DNA of 64,000 bases, taken from NCBI GenBank assembly GCA_031308135.1, contig JAHLJT010004567.1, forward strand, positions 137,096,991 to 137,160,990. The letters run 5' to 3'. The notes under the pieces are model-generated. The model saw only the letters and a list, made by a program, of their open reading frames with translations. It made no database searches and was not told the DNA's origin. Origin of the DNA: Acheta domesticus. Taxonomy: Eukaryota > Arthropoda > Insecta > Orthoptera > Gryllidae. This document shows positions 45,446 through 56,400 of the stretch, in pieces. The position numbers and the translations under genes were made by a program. Positions within the stretch are counted from its first letter, which is position 1. Each line of letters starts with the position of its first letter.

Positions 45446-46990
45446 TTCTTATTATATTTGATATTTGGTTTGACACTATGCTTTGAATTTGAGGAATTAT
45501 TGTTGCTATTATTTGATTAACTATTGTTGGTAACATCTGCATCAATATTTGTGTTATGTTTGATTGAATATTGTTTTGTGAAACTGTTTGAGCATATGTG
45601 GGTGTGGGTAAGTTTTGTCTGTTATTAAATGTCATTGGTGTGTGTAATGGATTGTGATTAATATGTGTTTGTTGTTGGTATGTTTGTGAGTTGGTTTTAT
45701 TTTCATAAATATTTTGAGATTGTAGAGTTTGATATTGGTTATTGAGTTGAGATTGTTGTTGCATTTTCTTTCTTTTTGGGAAGTATTTGCATTGATCTGA
45801 TGTAGCCATATTATTTCCTTTACATAGAGTACAGATTGGGGGTGGTGGGTTTGTTGATAATAATAGATCACAGTCTTTTGTCCAGTGGTTTTGTGTGCAG
45901 TATCCACACTTTGGGGCCATTGTGCAATAATTTTTTGTGTGTCCATGAATGAAACATTTTTTACATTGGGGTGGACCTTGGGGTTTTCTTCTTAATTCTA
46001 CTTTCACAATACAATGAAGTAATTTATCTAGTTTAAATATTTCTTTTCCTTCTATTGAATTTGCTAGTTCTAATGCAACTACCTTAAAGGGTATTTGTTC
46101 TCTGTTAGTTAGTCTAGTTACCTTTTTTATTGGATAATTTAGGCTTTCTAATTCATTAAAAATCTCTTCCTCAGTGAATATTAGGGGTACATTTTTATTA
46201 CAACTGATAAGTTTTTTTCTGATTGTATACAGTATGTGTAATAAGGCACATTATTTTCATCACAATATTTTCTAACTGTACGGTATATAGTTACATTTTT
46301 TAGAAATATTTTTACCGAATCTCCTGTGGTTTTAAGTGTGAATCCATTTCCTATTAATTGTGTGAGATCTTTTGTTAGGAGTGTTATGTTTCCTGCATTT
46401 CTAATGCATATGGGAGGTATTTTTACATTTTCATTTTGTGGTTCTAAATGAATTACATTGTCATTTGGTTCTTCAATTGTTTCTAAAATTGAGTATTTAT
46501 TTGTTAGAGTAAGGTCTTTTGTTGCACTATTATTTAGCATTCTACGCTTTGCGTCACTATAGTCACTTACTTTTGTGGATCCTCTTTTTTTTGTTATCTG
46601 CTGATGTGCACTTGTTGATTGTTGTTCACTGCTGTTTCTTCCTGAAGTATCTTCTGCATGGTGTTGGTATTCAGGCGTTTGTGTACGTTCCACAGGTGCT
46701 CGTGGGACATATTCTGCTGCTGCCCCCTCGTTGTTTGTTGCACCGGACAGAGAATGTTGAAGTTGTTGTTGTAGTATTTGGTTTTGTTGTTCTAATTTTT
46801 GAAGATGTTCTTGTAGCATATGATTTTGATGTAGTAGACGTTGGTATTGTTGCTGAATATCTACCATTTGGTTTTCGTGTGTGAACTGCGAATTTGCAAG
46901 TGCTGCATACGAGTCACTTGTACTTTCATTGTTTAGTAGTTCTATGGAACTGCTGATATGTCCCCCTAGGGGGACATCTTCTGATAACAT
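45438..46990 (-). CDS. LINE ORF1: gag-like nucleic-acid-binding protein (one frameshift)
   Basis: ATG at 46990, stop at 45438. The first about 269 residues contain a Gln/Leu-rich heptad region (QQQYQRLLHQ to QQQLQHS, about residues 46-80), probably a coiled coil for self-association. A PRE_C2HC-type domain begins after KYSILE. The frame shifts by one base at an A-run near 46190 and continues as FTEEEIFNELESLNYPIKK, then zinc knuckles CX2CX4HX4C (CKKCFIHGHTKNYC) and CX2CX3HX4C (CGYCTQNHWTKDC), a third Cys pair (CTLC) and a Gln/Asn-rich tail. Jockey ORF1 proteins package the element RNA and target it to the nucleus. The stop overlaps the ORF2 start by 8 nt. Confidence 0.92.
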
Positions 46991-47260
46991 TTTAGATATT
47001 TCACTGTCTTGTTTAGTTGGATTGTTTATTCTATTACTTACTTTTTAGTTCTGTATTGTCACGAAACTGGAGATAACCTCACTTTAAGAATTTGTCTATG
47101 TGACGGTGCACTTGTCTTGATAATATAATTGTTCGTATTATAGTTTTGCCGCAATGCGGCAAAACGAGCGTGGTCTACGCCTATGCAGAAGAATTATCGA
47201 TCGCACAAGCACTGATAAGACTTTGATTCAAGCACTGCTAACTGCACAAGCAACTCGGCT

Positions 47261-47300
47261 CTAGGTTACGTCCGTCCCGCTTGGCGGTTGAGAGCAGACT
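47261..47300 (-). promoter_or_regulatory. LINE internal promoter: Inr plus DPE
   Basis: Read on the minus strand, the first transcribed base is taken as the A at 47300 (AGTCTG start). GGACGT occupies +28 to +33, an exact match to the downstream promoter element consensus RGWYVT at its required position. Jockey and I-type LINEs use this TATA-less arrangement because it is copied with the element. The start site is inferred from the target duplication boundary. Confidence 0.65.
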
Positions 47301-47487
47301 CAAATTGTAATCTTGACGAACGATCGTCCTCTTCACACAATATCCAATTTTTTCGTTACATATTTTTACATATTTAGTACTATATTATGTATTTCAATAT
47401 TCTACTTTTTCACAATATATTTTCTTATTCGATCAATTTTCTTAAATTGTTATATTTTTTAATGGAAAGAAATATTTTTTTCCCCTC

Positions 47488-47985
47488 TGACCGGGAGGTC
47501 CTAGGTTCCAGTCGTGAAGGCGGCAGGATTTTCGACACCAGCTTCACTTCGGCACTATCTGGAGAAGGATTCTAGCGGCCTGCTGCTCTGATCGGTAGTT
47601 TTCCGTGGTTCTTCCGATCAACACCTGGCGAATGTCGTAGCAGTACCCTAAACGGACCATGGACCGCGCGTGATTTTTCCTTCCTCTTTCTTGTCCTATC
47701 CTCACCCCTTGCACACACACACACTAATATGCACTACACTACCACACATGCCGGGTGACCGGTCGGGAGTTTAGAGCTTCTCCCGTCTGGCGCTGTGTCC
47801 CTCTGGTGGGAGACACTCGTTTGAGGAGAAAACCCCGCTAGTCGACGGTGGGTCGGCGCCGGATCTCGCCATCCCACGGGGAAAAGATCACCGCAACCTC
47901 CCGAGGAAAACATGCACTACACTTACGGGACGTGACCTCTGTAGTTGACACGCCCGAAATCACGAACAATCAATCAATCAGAGAA
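47488..47985 (+). repeat. SINE copy, complete
   Basis: Head with B-box-like GGTTCCAGTCG, GGCGGCAGGATTTTCGACAC, GATCGGTAGTTTTCC, a short (AC)n, GCCGGGTGACCGGTCGGGAG, GCGCCGGATCTCGCC, GTTGACACGCCCGAAATC and an ACAATCAATCAATCA tail. It lies about 190 bp from the LINE 5' end. Confidence 0.9.
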
Positions 47986-48760
47986 CGTCGCAGAGAGATG
48001 CGTAGCAATAACAACTATGTATGTTGGAAAGCTAGTGCTAGACTTCCTACTCATGACGCAGTTAAATACTTAAATAAAAACGACAAAGGCGTCCTTTTCT
48101 CATACACAGAAATTCCGCAAATCAATTCGTACGGCACAAATTATTTGTTTGCCAGCGGAATCCCTTGTGATAACATGAAACCAAACCGTATCGACCGTGT
48201 AAGCTCGTGTTACGCGTTTTTAAACTTCAGTTTGCGTTTTCTAGTTTCTGCCCGTTTTCTGTGTGACTTTGTGTTGGTAATCATGTATCATGTTATGCGA
48301 TAGGTTTCATGTGGCACGTTAATATGTTATTACAAAGAGAAAAAAAAATATTGTTGGTAGTAACTATGTGGTACTTTTTCCGACTGAATTAAAATGGAGT
48401 ATCTCCTCACAGAAACCTGTTATATTTATTGGATCAGGGCTACAGTATATCAATAGATTGCTAAACTGGCTTTGTTATCCAACAGTTTGTACGAACATTT
48501 TTCCATGCAAAACAACCATAATAATCCGAACAAACTCAGTAAACTAAACAGGATGGGGGAGGAACGATCGCATGTGGTCAGTCACTTGTTGTTTCAGGTA
48601 TCACTCCGTCGAACACAGAAGACTGATCATAGAAAGGGCGCAAACGAGCAGTCAAAGAGCGGGCATCACCATTCTTATCAGGGTAGTTGCGTAGTTCGTC
48701 CCAGCTTCTTAAACAGTGCCGCTTACGCCGGGATACTATTCTAGGACCTTTCAGTTTACT
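47986..48760. other. No gene recognised
   Basis: A frame that starts inside the SINE continues to 48303 with plausible composition (WKASARLPTHDAVKY and later hydrophobic residues), but I do not recognise it and its start lies in a repeat. Confidence 0.4.
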
Positions 48761-49230
48761 GTGGCGTCGTGGTAGCGAAATAAGACTCGAGCTCTATGAA
48801 CAAATCTGTTTATTTACAATATTTACAAATGTACAGTTCTGGAATTACGATCGCCAGTACCTCCGTGACTCCCACGCGCCTGCTTCCCGTCCCTTAGGCT
48901 CGTGCATCCCCACCTTGCGCCGGTGGTCCGATACCGTGTTACGCACACGCCGAGTCTCTCGGAATGCACTCCCGTCTCAGGCGAGCATTCGCGTCCACTC
49001 ACAAGGTGCTCTCAATACCAGCTGCCTTCCGCTTCTGCCTCTGTTAAGTTATTTTGGCGGTCACGTGATCGCCTTCAGCCTCTAAAGGCGAGGGGTCCGC
49101 AGGCCCGCATGTGCGCCCACCGGGGATCCGGTGCCCCTGCCCGCTCAACTTGCGTCACGGGGGCACGGCATTTTCCAGTGCTTTTGTCCGTTCCATGTGT
49201 CCGGCAGCCTGCATGCCCAGCAGTTTGAAG
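48761..49230 (-). mobile_element. Possible solo LTR or LTR fragment
   Basis: On the minus strand, TTTACAAATGTACAG-like sequence is reversed and followed by AATAAACAGATTTGTTC, GAGCTCGAGTCTTATTTCGC and CCACGACGCCACA. A polyadenylation signal shortly before a CGACGCCACA end resembles the R-U5 end of Ty3-type LTRs. The other end and a target duplication could not be fixed, so this is tentative. Confidence 0.3.
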
Positions 49231-49689
49231 ATCTGGTGGTCCTGTGATGACGTTTCACTAGAAATGGTCTGTGAACGGCTTTCTCCATAAACCTTTATTC
49301 CCCACAACCAGCTTGCTCCCTTTTTCGGTATTCTTCGTCAATTAGCCAACATCCATTCTCCTCTGTTCTTCTCTTCACCAACAAGAAATTTGAGGTCAAA
49401 AATTTTGTTTCTATATTCTTTTTGATTTAGACTGTCTTGTTCTTCAGAAATTTAAAATTTTTGTATTTCTTCCTTCATTTGTTTGACATAGCCTCCTTGA
49501 CCTTTGTAGTTCCAGATTTTATCAAAAATTTGTTTGTTTAACTTTGATTGGTCCATGCAGACCATAGAATTAGATTACCTTGGATTAGTTATTAACTGTA
49601 ACGAAAAAAATATGGGTAATGTGAGAGTAATTCAACTTCCCCAAGCGTAGGCCTTTGTCCACGCAGAGGCTGCAGTTTTATTGCCTGAG
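49231..49689. other. No gene recognised
   Basis: T-rich unique sequence with no repeat or frame of note. Confidence 0.5.
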
Positions 49690-50340
49690 GTCACCGGTTG
49701 AAGCGCAGTGCGACCTCCCACACCGCGGCAAAGCAGCGCAGCGGGCGACGTGGGCGGTGCGCCGGGCAGGGCGGGCGGGCGGGCGGGCGGGCGGGGCGCG
49801 GAGGCGTCGGCCTCGGCGAGCATCGAACCCGGGTCGCGGCCTCGGCGCTCGGCACGCACACCCCCACCCCTTCGTCTTCCCCCGCCCCCGCGCAGCGCCG
49901 CCCCCATCGCCGCCGCCTGTGAGGCACGCACGCAACGCGCAACGGAGCGCTGCCGCCGAACGCCCGCGCGCCAGGTCACCCATACGCCTGCCGCCCGCCC
50001 GCCCGCCCGCCCGAACGCCCGCCCGCCCGCCCGAACGCCCGCCCGCCCGCCCGAACGCCCGCCCGCCCGCCCGCCCGCCCGCCCGCCCGCCCGCCCGCCC
50101 GCCCGTCCATACGCCCGCCCATACGCCCGCCCATACGCCCGCCCATACGCCCGCCCATACGCCCGCCCGCTCATTCGCCCATACGCCCGCCCGCCCGCGC
50201 ATACGCCCACACACCCATACGCCCGCCCGCCCATACGCCCGCCCGCCCGCGCATACGCCCGCCCACCCATACGCCCGCCCGCCCGCCCCGCGCGGCGCGA
50301 CACGGCGCGGCAGTCGGATGACGCCGGGCGTTCGTTTGCA
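49690..50340. repeat. GC-rich island with GCCC and CATACGCCCGCC minisatellites
   Basis: CpG-rich 49690-49965, then CGCCCGCC repeats with CGAACGCCC interruptions (49985-50104), then several 12-bp CATACGCCCGCC units (50107-50165 and again to 50285). Both strands stay open (Pro/Ala/Arg or Gly/Arg), which is an artefact. (GGGC)n on the minus strand may form quadruplexes. Confidence 0.9.
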
Positions 50341-50352
50341 AACACCCCGAAG

Positions 50353-50876
50353 TAGTGATGGCAAATTTTACCAAAACATCGATGAACATGCTGTTTTCCA
50401 ATCCATTTTTAATATGGTGAAACTCTTGTCAGTTTGGAAAGCGATGGTTGTTCACACATCACATGTTACTAAGGGGCTTCTCTGGATTCAGTAGAGTGAG
50501 TCTGGTTCTGGTTCACTTGTCAAAAAGTCCCAGGACCATTTCTAACACTATTGTCGATTCAGGCAATGACATGCCTAGTGATAACATACACTCATGATAT
50601 TGATAACATACACTCACTGAGGAAGTTTGGAAGAAACTCCCAAACTTCCTCAGATGCCATAGGTTAAAAGTGCAGCGTGATCAAAAGGATGACGCAAAAT
50701 ATATTGCTGTAAATTGCTCTACGCCGTTCGTTTTTTATAAAAAATAAAAAAAACATCGATGTTTTTGCAACAAAATATCAATGAGAAGAAAACATCGAAA
50801 GTAAAATATCAATGTTAACATACGGATGTTTCTGAAAACATAGATGTTTTAAAAACATCTTTTTTTGCCATCCCTA
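50353..50876. mobile_element. ATCGAT-rich miniature DNA transposon (hAT-like)
   Basis: About 524 bp. The left end TAGTGATGGCAAATTTTACC and right end (complement of TTTTTTTGCCATCCCTA) match the element at 1329-1808. ACATCGATG-like repeats sit inside both ends. Flanking CCCCGAAG and GCCCCGGG share only CCCCG, so the duplication is unclear. Confidence 0.75.
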
Positions 50877-50938
50877 GCCCCGGGCCTTCATTAGGTAGTT
50901 TGTGCACCTTCGAACTTTTGAACAATCGACAGCGCTAT

Positions 50939-51010
50939 CGATCTTCTGCGCATGAGCAGTTCGAGTTTCACATCACTTTTGTGCAACTGCGCATGTGCAG
51001 AAGATTGCAG
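50939..51010 (+). other. 70-base hairpin, microRNA-like size
   Basis: GATCTTCTGCGCATGAGCAG pairs with CAACTGCGCATGTGCAGAAG across a loop of about 25 bases, with few mismatches. I do not recognise it as a known microRNA. Confidence 0.4.
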
Positions 51011-52849
51011 TGGCTGGATTCCAATTCAGGACAGTCCACGTGTAGTGTCATACATAACAGAACGAATGGGGAATGTTCCGTGAACCGATGATCAGAATGG
51101 TTCTAATGTCTTTTGGGTAGCGTATGTTTAGTGGACTTGTAAAAGAATCGGAGCAATTGCCTCCGGCTATCAATAGTATTCAACGGACCGGAAGATGGTG
51201 GATCTCTTCCAACGATCTGGTTTTTGAGTTGCGATTCTAGGACGTCCACATGGAAGACCGGAAAAAGACGGAACGAGCGTACGGATGAGCGCAGGAGGAA
51301 CGTGTGATGAAAGAATGGAAGCAATAAACCCAAGATATAGGATAGTTATTAATAGACATCGGATGTTAAGACACTAAATTGTACATTTTAGACTCTTAAA
51401 AGACACTAAACAGTTTTTAAAGAAGCCCCGCAAAAGGCAATGAAACTTAAAAGTGGAGGACAAAAGCACACATTTATTTCACTGCACTGCACTTAAAATT
51501 CGGCAATACCAAAAAAAAATAACATGATAGAATATTAATGAGTCATTAGTGATTGAGTGACTTTGGCGTCTTCACACGGTAGAGCTCAGTTACTACCCTT
51601 TAGAGGCACTGGGAGGTACTTCGCGTGGTGTACAACTCGGACAACTGCAGGCGGATTGAAGACGCACCTCACACCCGGCAGTGATATAGGGCCTAATGAT
51701 CGACCTACACTGCGCACTTCCCAGAAGATCTGGCACCAAAAAGGTATGGATGTCGTAACTGCTTTGATTATGTCGCGACTCTGTGCTGAGCGCTCACCTA
51801 CGCATCCACCGTTCAACAAAGTACTCAGAGCACAGCGTTTTTGTTTTTTTTTGTTTTGTTTTGCAAAGAAATCTTTTCGCCTCAGAAAATTTAACAGGAT
51901 GTGCAAACCCAAATGACAGCTTCACTCGAAACAAAAAAGGGATATTCGTTACCAGTAAGCAATTATTGTGCTTGGTGGAACTGAAAACGATTTAAATGTT
52001 ATTTGCAACGAAAACTAGAAAGAAATACAAGAAAATTTTCAGAAATCAAGCATTTAAAAAGAAAAATATGTCCGAAAACGCATTTAAGTCATAAAAGACC
52101 CCAAAAGGGAAAAAAGGCTAATTAAAAAGTCGTCAGAATGTTTAATTTTCCATAATTCAAGTACACATATTATTTTCTTTAGAATAAGCTAGGCACTTTC
52201 CTAAACACCCGATGTCCTTTAAACGTATAGGCCAGTTCGTAAAATTCCCTCGCCCGTTCATTACGATCAGGCGGGAGGTCGGTGTAAACTCTTTCCGATG
52301 ATCAGGTCCGGGTTTGAATTTTGGACAGTACTGTGTCAATGAGAATGCTTTGATTGTGTATGAAGAATGTTGTTTCAAAAACAGAATGGTTACCCCTACT
52401 TAAAGACCTCCGATGTATAATGAATGTAAAAATCCGATCGACTACTACGTGCCTTCATTACACATTGAATCCTGACTAAGGCGAGAGTGACCCGGAAGTT
52501 ACGTACGTTACCTTATTACTCGGTTCATTTGCGAGATTACTCAGTTCATATTGCGAATTGTAATTGATCTGAATTGAATTGAATTGTGATTGTAAAGAGA
52601 AGTTACCAAAACGATTATCCATCATTAAGACATCGTTTATTTATTTCAGAATAATTTCTCTTATTAAAATAATCAGCCACAAAAACTTTTCCCCGATTCA
52701 CACATATTTGTGAGGGAAGGATCACATGAGCACATGGCACGCTTGAAACCCGAGCTTGCGAAGTACTACGGAATACTCTGGAATATCCAGGCACATCGAC
52801 CACCAGCGACGAGTGCGCCTGCTTGCCAAGGCCTCCTTGGAGCGATCGA
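51011..52849. other. No gene recognised
   Basis: Mixed to AT-rich. Several frames of 60-120 residues on both strands overlap each other and lack domains. Confidence 0.5.
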
Positions 52850-53400
52850 GCGGGCGCTACGAGGCTTCTGAAGGGCGAGAGCGGGGGCGGGGAGAGGGTG
52901 GAGGCGTTGGCCTGGATAGAGGAGGAGGCGTAGCGGCGTTGGTGAGGGCGGAGGGGTGTGGAGGAGGCGGGGAGTGGGTGGTGGCAAGGGCGGGGGCGGG
53001 GAGGGGCCGAGGCGTTTGCGGTGGCGGGACGGGGTCCGCGGCGGTGGCGGAGGCGGTGCTGGTGAGGGCAGCGAGAAACATGGCGTTGGTGGGGGCGGAG
53101 GCGGTGGCAATGGCGGTGACGGCGGTGGTATGGTGGTGTTGGGGCGGGGGCGGAGGTGGTGGCGGAGTCGGGGGCAGAGGCGGGAGCGGGGCCCCGTTCG
53201 CTGTGCGGGACAAAGCAGCGCGACGAGGGCCTCCCGAGTGAAGGGCCCGGCTTCGACCTCCTTCCCTCCCCTGCGGCCGCCTCCGCCGCTAAGCCCCTCC
53301 CGGCCCAGCTGTCGCCTGCACCGCGCCGCGCCGCGCCGACAACCGCCTGGCGTCCATGCGCACACGTGGCGCGCTGCCTGACGCCGCACTGCCGATGTGG
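52850..53400. other. GC-rich, G-biased island
   Basis: GGAGGCGGTGGCGG-type short repeats on the plus strand up to 53200, then CpG-rich. Long frames on both strands are low-complexity Gly/Arg or Pro/Ser. Confidence 0.55.
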
Positions 53401-56400
53401 CAAGAAACAAGGTGAAGGATCTACATTACTTAATTCCAATGCGCGCAGGAGTATCTAATGGGACTTTGATAGACCCTTGAATATCTCGCATAGAAGCGAG
53501 TCTTATGAGTCGATGGCCACCAATTCTTGAAATCTTTTATTTCATTTTCGAGCACCAAATTCGCTATGAAATTCCTGCTTGCAATGACCATTCTCTCTTA
53601 GCATTCTCGAAAAATGTAGTACTACTTCTTCCATATTCGGAAGAGTTTCGTTTTTCTTCGAACACTACTGGAAGAAACTTCTTCCTCCATTTTCGTAGCA
53701 ATACTAACATCAGCAACGCGTTGTTTGTTTCCAAAGAGTAGTACCATAAATGTAATGGGAATAAATGAGAATAAAAATAACTCTAGTCATTGACGTCCGG
53801 TTTTTCCCGCTCAGCTTAAGATACTTACCTCAGTTTGCATGGCAGGAAATGGTGACTATGATTGTTTCTACACTGTCTGATGGATCTAAATGCAAAGTAT
53901 GCGTTTCTGCCTTTAACTGATTATTCACTAGATGTGGACTTACGAGATGGTGTTCTTGCAATCAGCGATTCAACTGTTCAGGGCGCATGAAACACATTAT
54001 TGGTAACTACGTCATTCGTGACATTTCATTCATATTCACTTGCGGACAGGAATACATAAAGAACCTCCGCATGACGTTGTTGGTCCCTTTGTACTGTGGT
54101 CTTTCTCAGGGATCTTGGAAAATGAACAGTTAAGCCAAGGAGCCAAGTTATTAATTGTATCTTCGAAACACCCTGGGTATACACAGGCGAGGCAGACCAA
54201 ACTTTTCAGTACGTACAATTTTCAATAATTTCAAGCAATGTTCATCTTAGAAAAAGAAAAACCATCGCGTTTTGTCCTCCTTGAAATAGTGAGCTACCAA
54301 TCACGTGAGTCCTGAGATTCCAAGTAGTGTAATAATCACCAGAGAATGTAGATCCACGGTGCCTCGCGAATTATTGGGTTCCTTAAAGGAAACAACTGGT
54401 CATACCTCAATTTTTCGTACCACTCTGGCTTCATTTTGTGGACCAACAACTTTTCAAGTCGCAATGCTGTCACTAATATTGGTTTGTGTACAAAATAAAG
54501 TACACTGATGTACGAATGTTTCAATGCATTATTTATGTAGATGTTTGTATATGAACCAGAATGTATTTGGTAATAATCTGGTATAAAATGAAAATCGTGT
54601 TAACGATTATTACGAATCACCCGATGGTCAGTAACTTATCGACGTCTAAGTTACTGACCCTCAGATGTAAACGAAGGGTGATCATTAGACATTGGATGTT
54701 TAGAGAAATGCCTGTTTTATTCTAGCGAACTTATTTAAAGGCTGATCATATACGCACAAATCACGACAAAAATGATGATATATGACGAATTTTTATAATG
54801 CTTATTTTTGCTTTTTTAATATTTTATAATATGCTTTTATAATAATTTCGCATAAATACATTTTTTACAATTGTTGAACATTTATGCCTTTTATGTATTA
54901 TTTTTTATATAGGGCCTACAATTCTAAGATATCAGAAAATCGGCCTTAGTTAAACGAGACCATTCATTACAAAATCTGCATTTCACGTCTTTGTATGTTA
55001 AAATAGAAGATAAATTCCTAAAAGAATACTCACAGATTTATCTCTATTTCCATATTTCATAAATACCAGCCATATTCTGAGAATATGGTCGATTGATAAT
55101 TCACTGAGGGAACCGAACTTTTAAGTGGAAATAAATGTAAAATCCCAGAAGGTTTCAGTGTCGCCAATGTTGGACTTCTAAAATATATGCCAGTCAGATC
55201 AGTAGATGAGAGATCCATTCAATGTCTACTTATGACAAAGCCTTTTTTCTCCTTATTCTTGACATTATTAGTGCCTTTTTAGGCACCTAAAAGACAATTT
55301 TTTAGTGCCTAAACATCGTATGTCTAGTGATCACAAATGAATGACGTGTAAGATATCTAGAAAATCCAGTTTTCGATGACTTATTTATCATTTTCCATTT
55401 ATCCACAAATTTAGAATTTTTGCAAAATACTCTAATTGCAGTTTTGTAACAAGAGATTATAAATTGTGCATCATTATCTGGGGAATTGACATCATTAAAT
55501 TTGAATAGATTCATTTTATAATTTGAATATTAGCATCCGATAAGGCTATTCTTTATCTTTCAAGTTTTATTGTGTATTTTCGCCGGTATGGTATTTTCTA
55601 ATTCTAGTATTTTTTTTCTGTGCTCTTTAAATTTTCCAGGAAAACACTTTAAAATATACCATGCAAACCTAGTGTAAAAAGAAAAACGTTGAAGTGGAGG
55701 CTATAATATCTGTAATTTACAAGTGGTTTTCACTACCAAGTTTAGATGTCAGCGTAAAAAATAGTCTCACTTAACGATAGTGGTAAATCATTAAGGAGAG
55801 CAGAAAACGCGGTTACTTTAAACATGGTATCGGTTGCTTTACTACATTGATTTTCAATACATCGACTTATCAATGGATAATATTTAAGAAACTCTCACCA
55901 TACACCCATAGACGTAAAATTAGGTCACTCTATGAGGTAACATTCCCCATTGTCAAGCACATTTAACGGGTTGCGTCGTTTCTCGTGCCTTCTGTTTCAC
56001 CCTTTTCTCTAATTTGCACGACAATATTTTTCATCGTTCACATTTTCATATACTACGATTGTAATGAGAATCGTTTACGCCATGTAGTATTTATTCAACA
56101 AATCTGAAAGTATATAAAACTACGCGATTGCACCACTTCATGACAAAATTTGGTCATTAGCTTTCAGTTAAATTAAAATTAGAAACTTTGTCATGTTAAA
56201 TGTTTTCACACCAGAGTATTGCAATCGAGCGATTGAGCAGTTTGAGAAAATTTTCAATTTTTAAACAATACATTTTCATTGCCGACACCAGTAAATATTT
56301 GTACTAAGAAAGTTCAAAAGCAGCTGTTTAAAATATCGTTTCTAATTTTATTTTTGACTTACTATATTTTACTTTACTATTACTTGTACCTGCCAAACAT

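Larger units (their letters stand above)
42442..47312 (-). mobile_element. Full-length Jockey-type LINE with target duplication
   Basis: The element spans about 42454-47300 on the minus strand (4.85 kb). CAAATTGTAATC flanks it at 42442-42453 and 47301-47312. In order it has a 5' UTR of about 310 bases, ORF1 (gag-like, zinc knuckles), ORF2 (endonuclease plus reverse transcriptase), a 3' UTR of about 250 bases and an A-rich tail (42454-42484, with two interruptions). Two ORFs, PRE_C2HC-type gag, apurinic-type endonuclease, no RNase H and a poly(A) tail all fit the Jockey clade. The full length and exact duplication argue for recent insertion by target-primed reverse transcription. Confidence 0.95.

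Noticed and set aside
49632..50494. Gly/Arg- and Pro/Ala-rich frames of 215-280 residues on both strands
   Set aside because: They follow the GCCC and CATACGCCCGCC repeats and have no unique domain.
52615..53439. Pro/Ser/Arg-rich 274-residue minus-strand frame
   Set aside because: Low-complexity translation of a G-biased island, with competing frames on the other strand.
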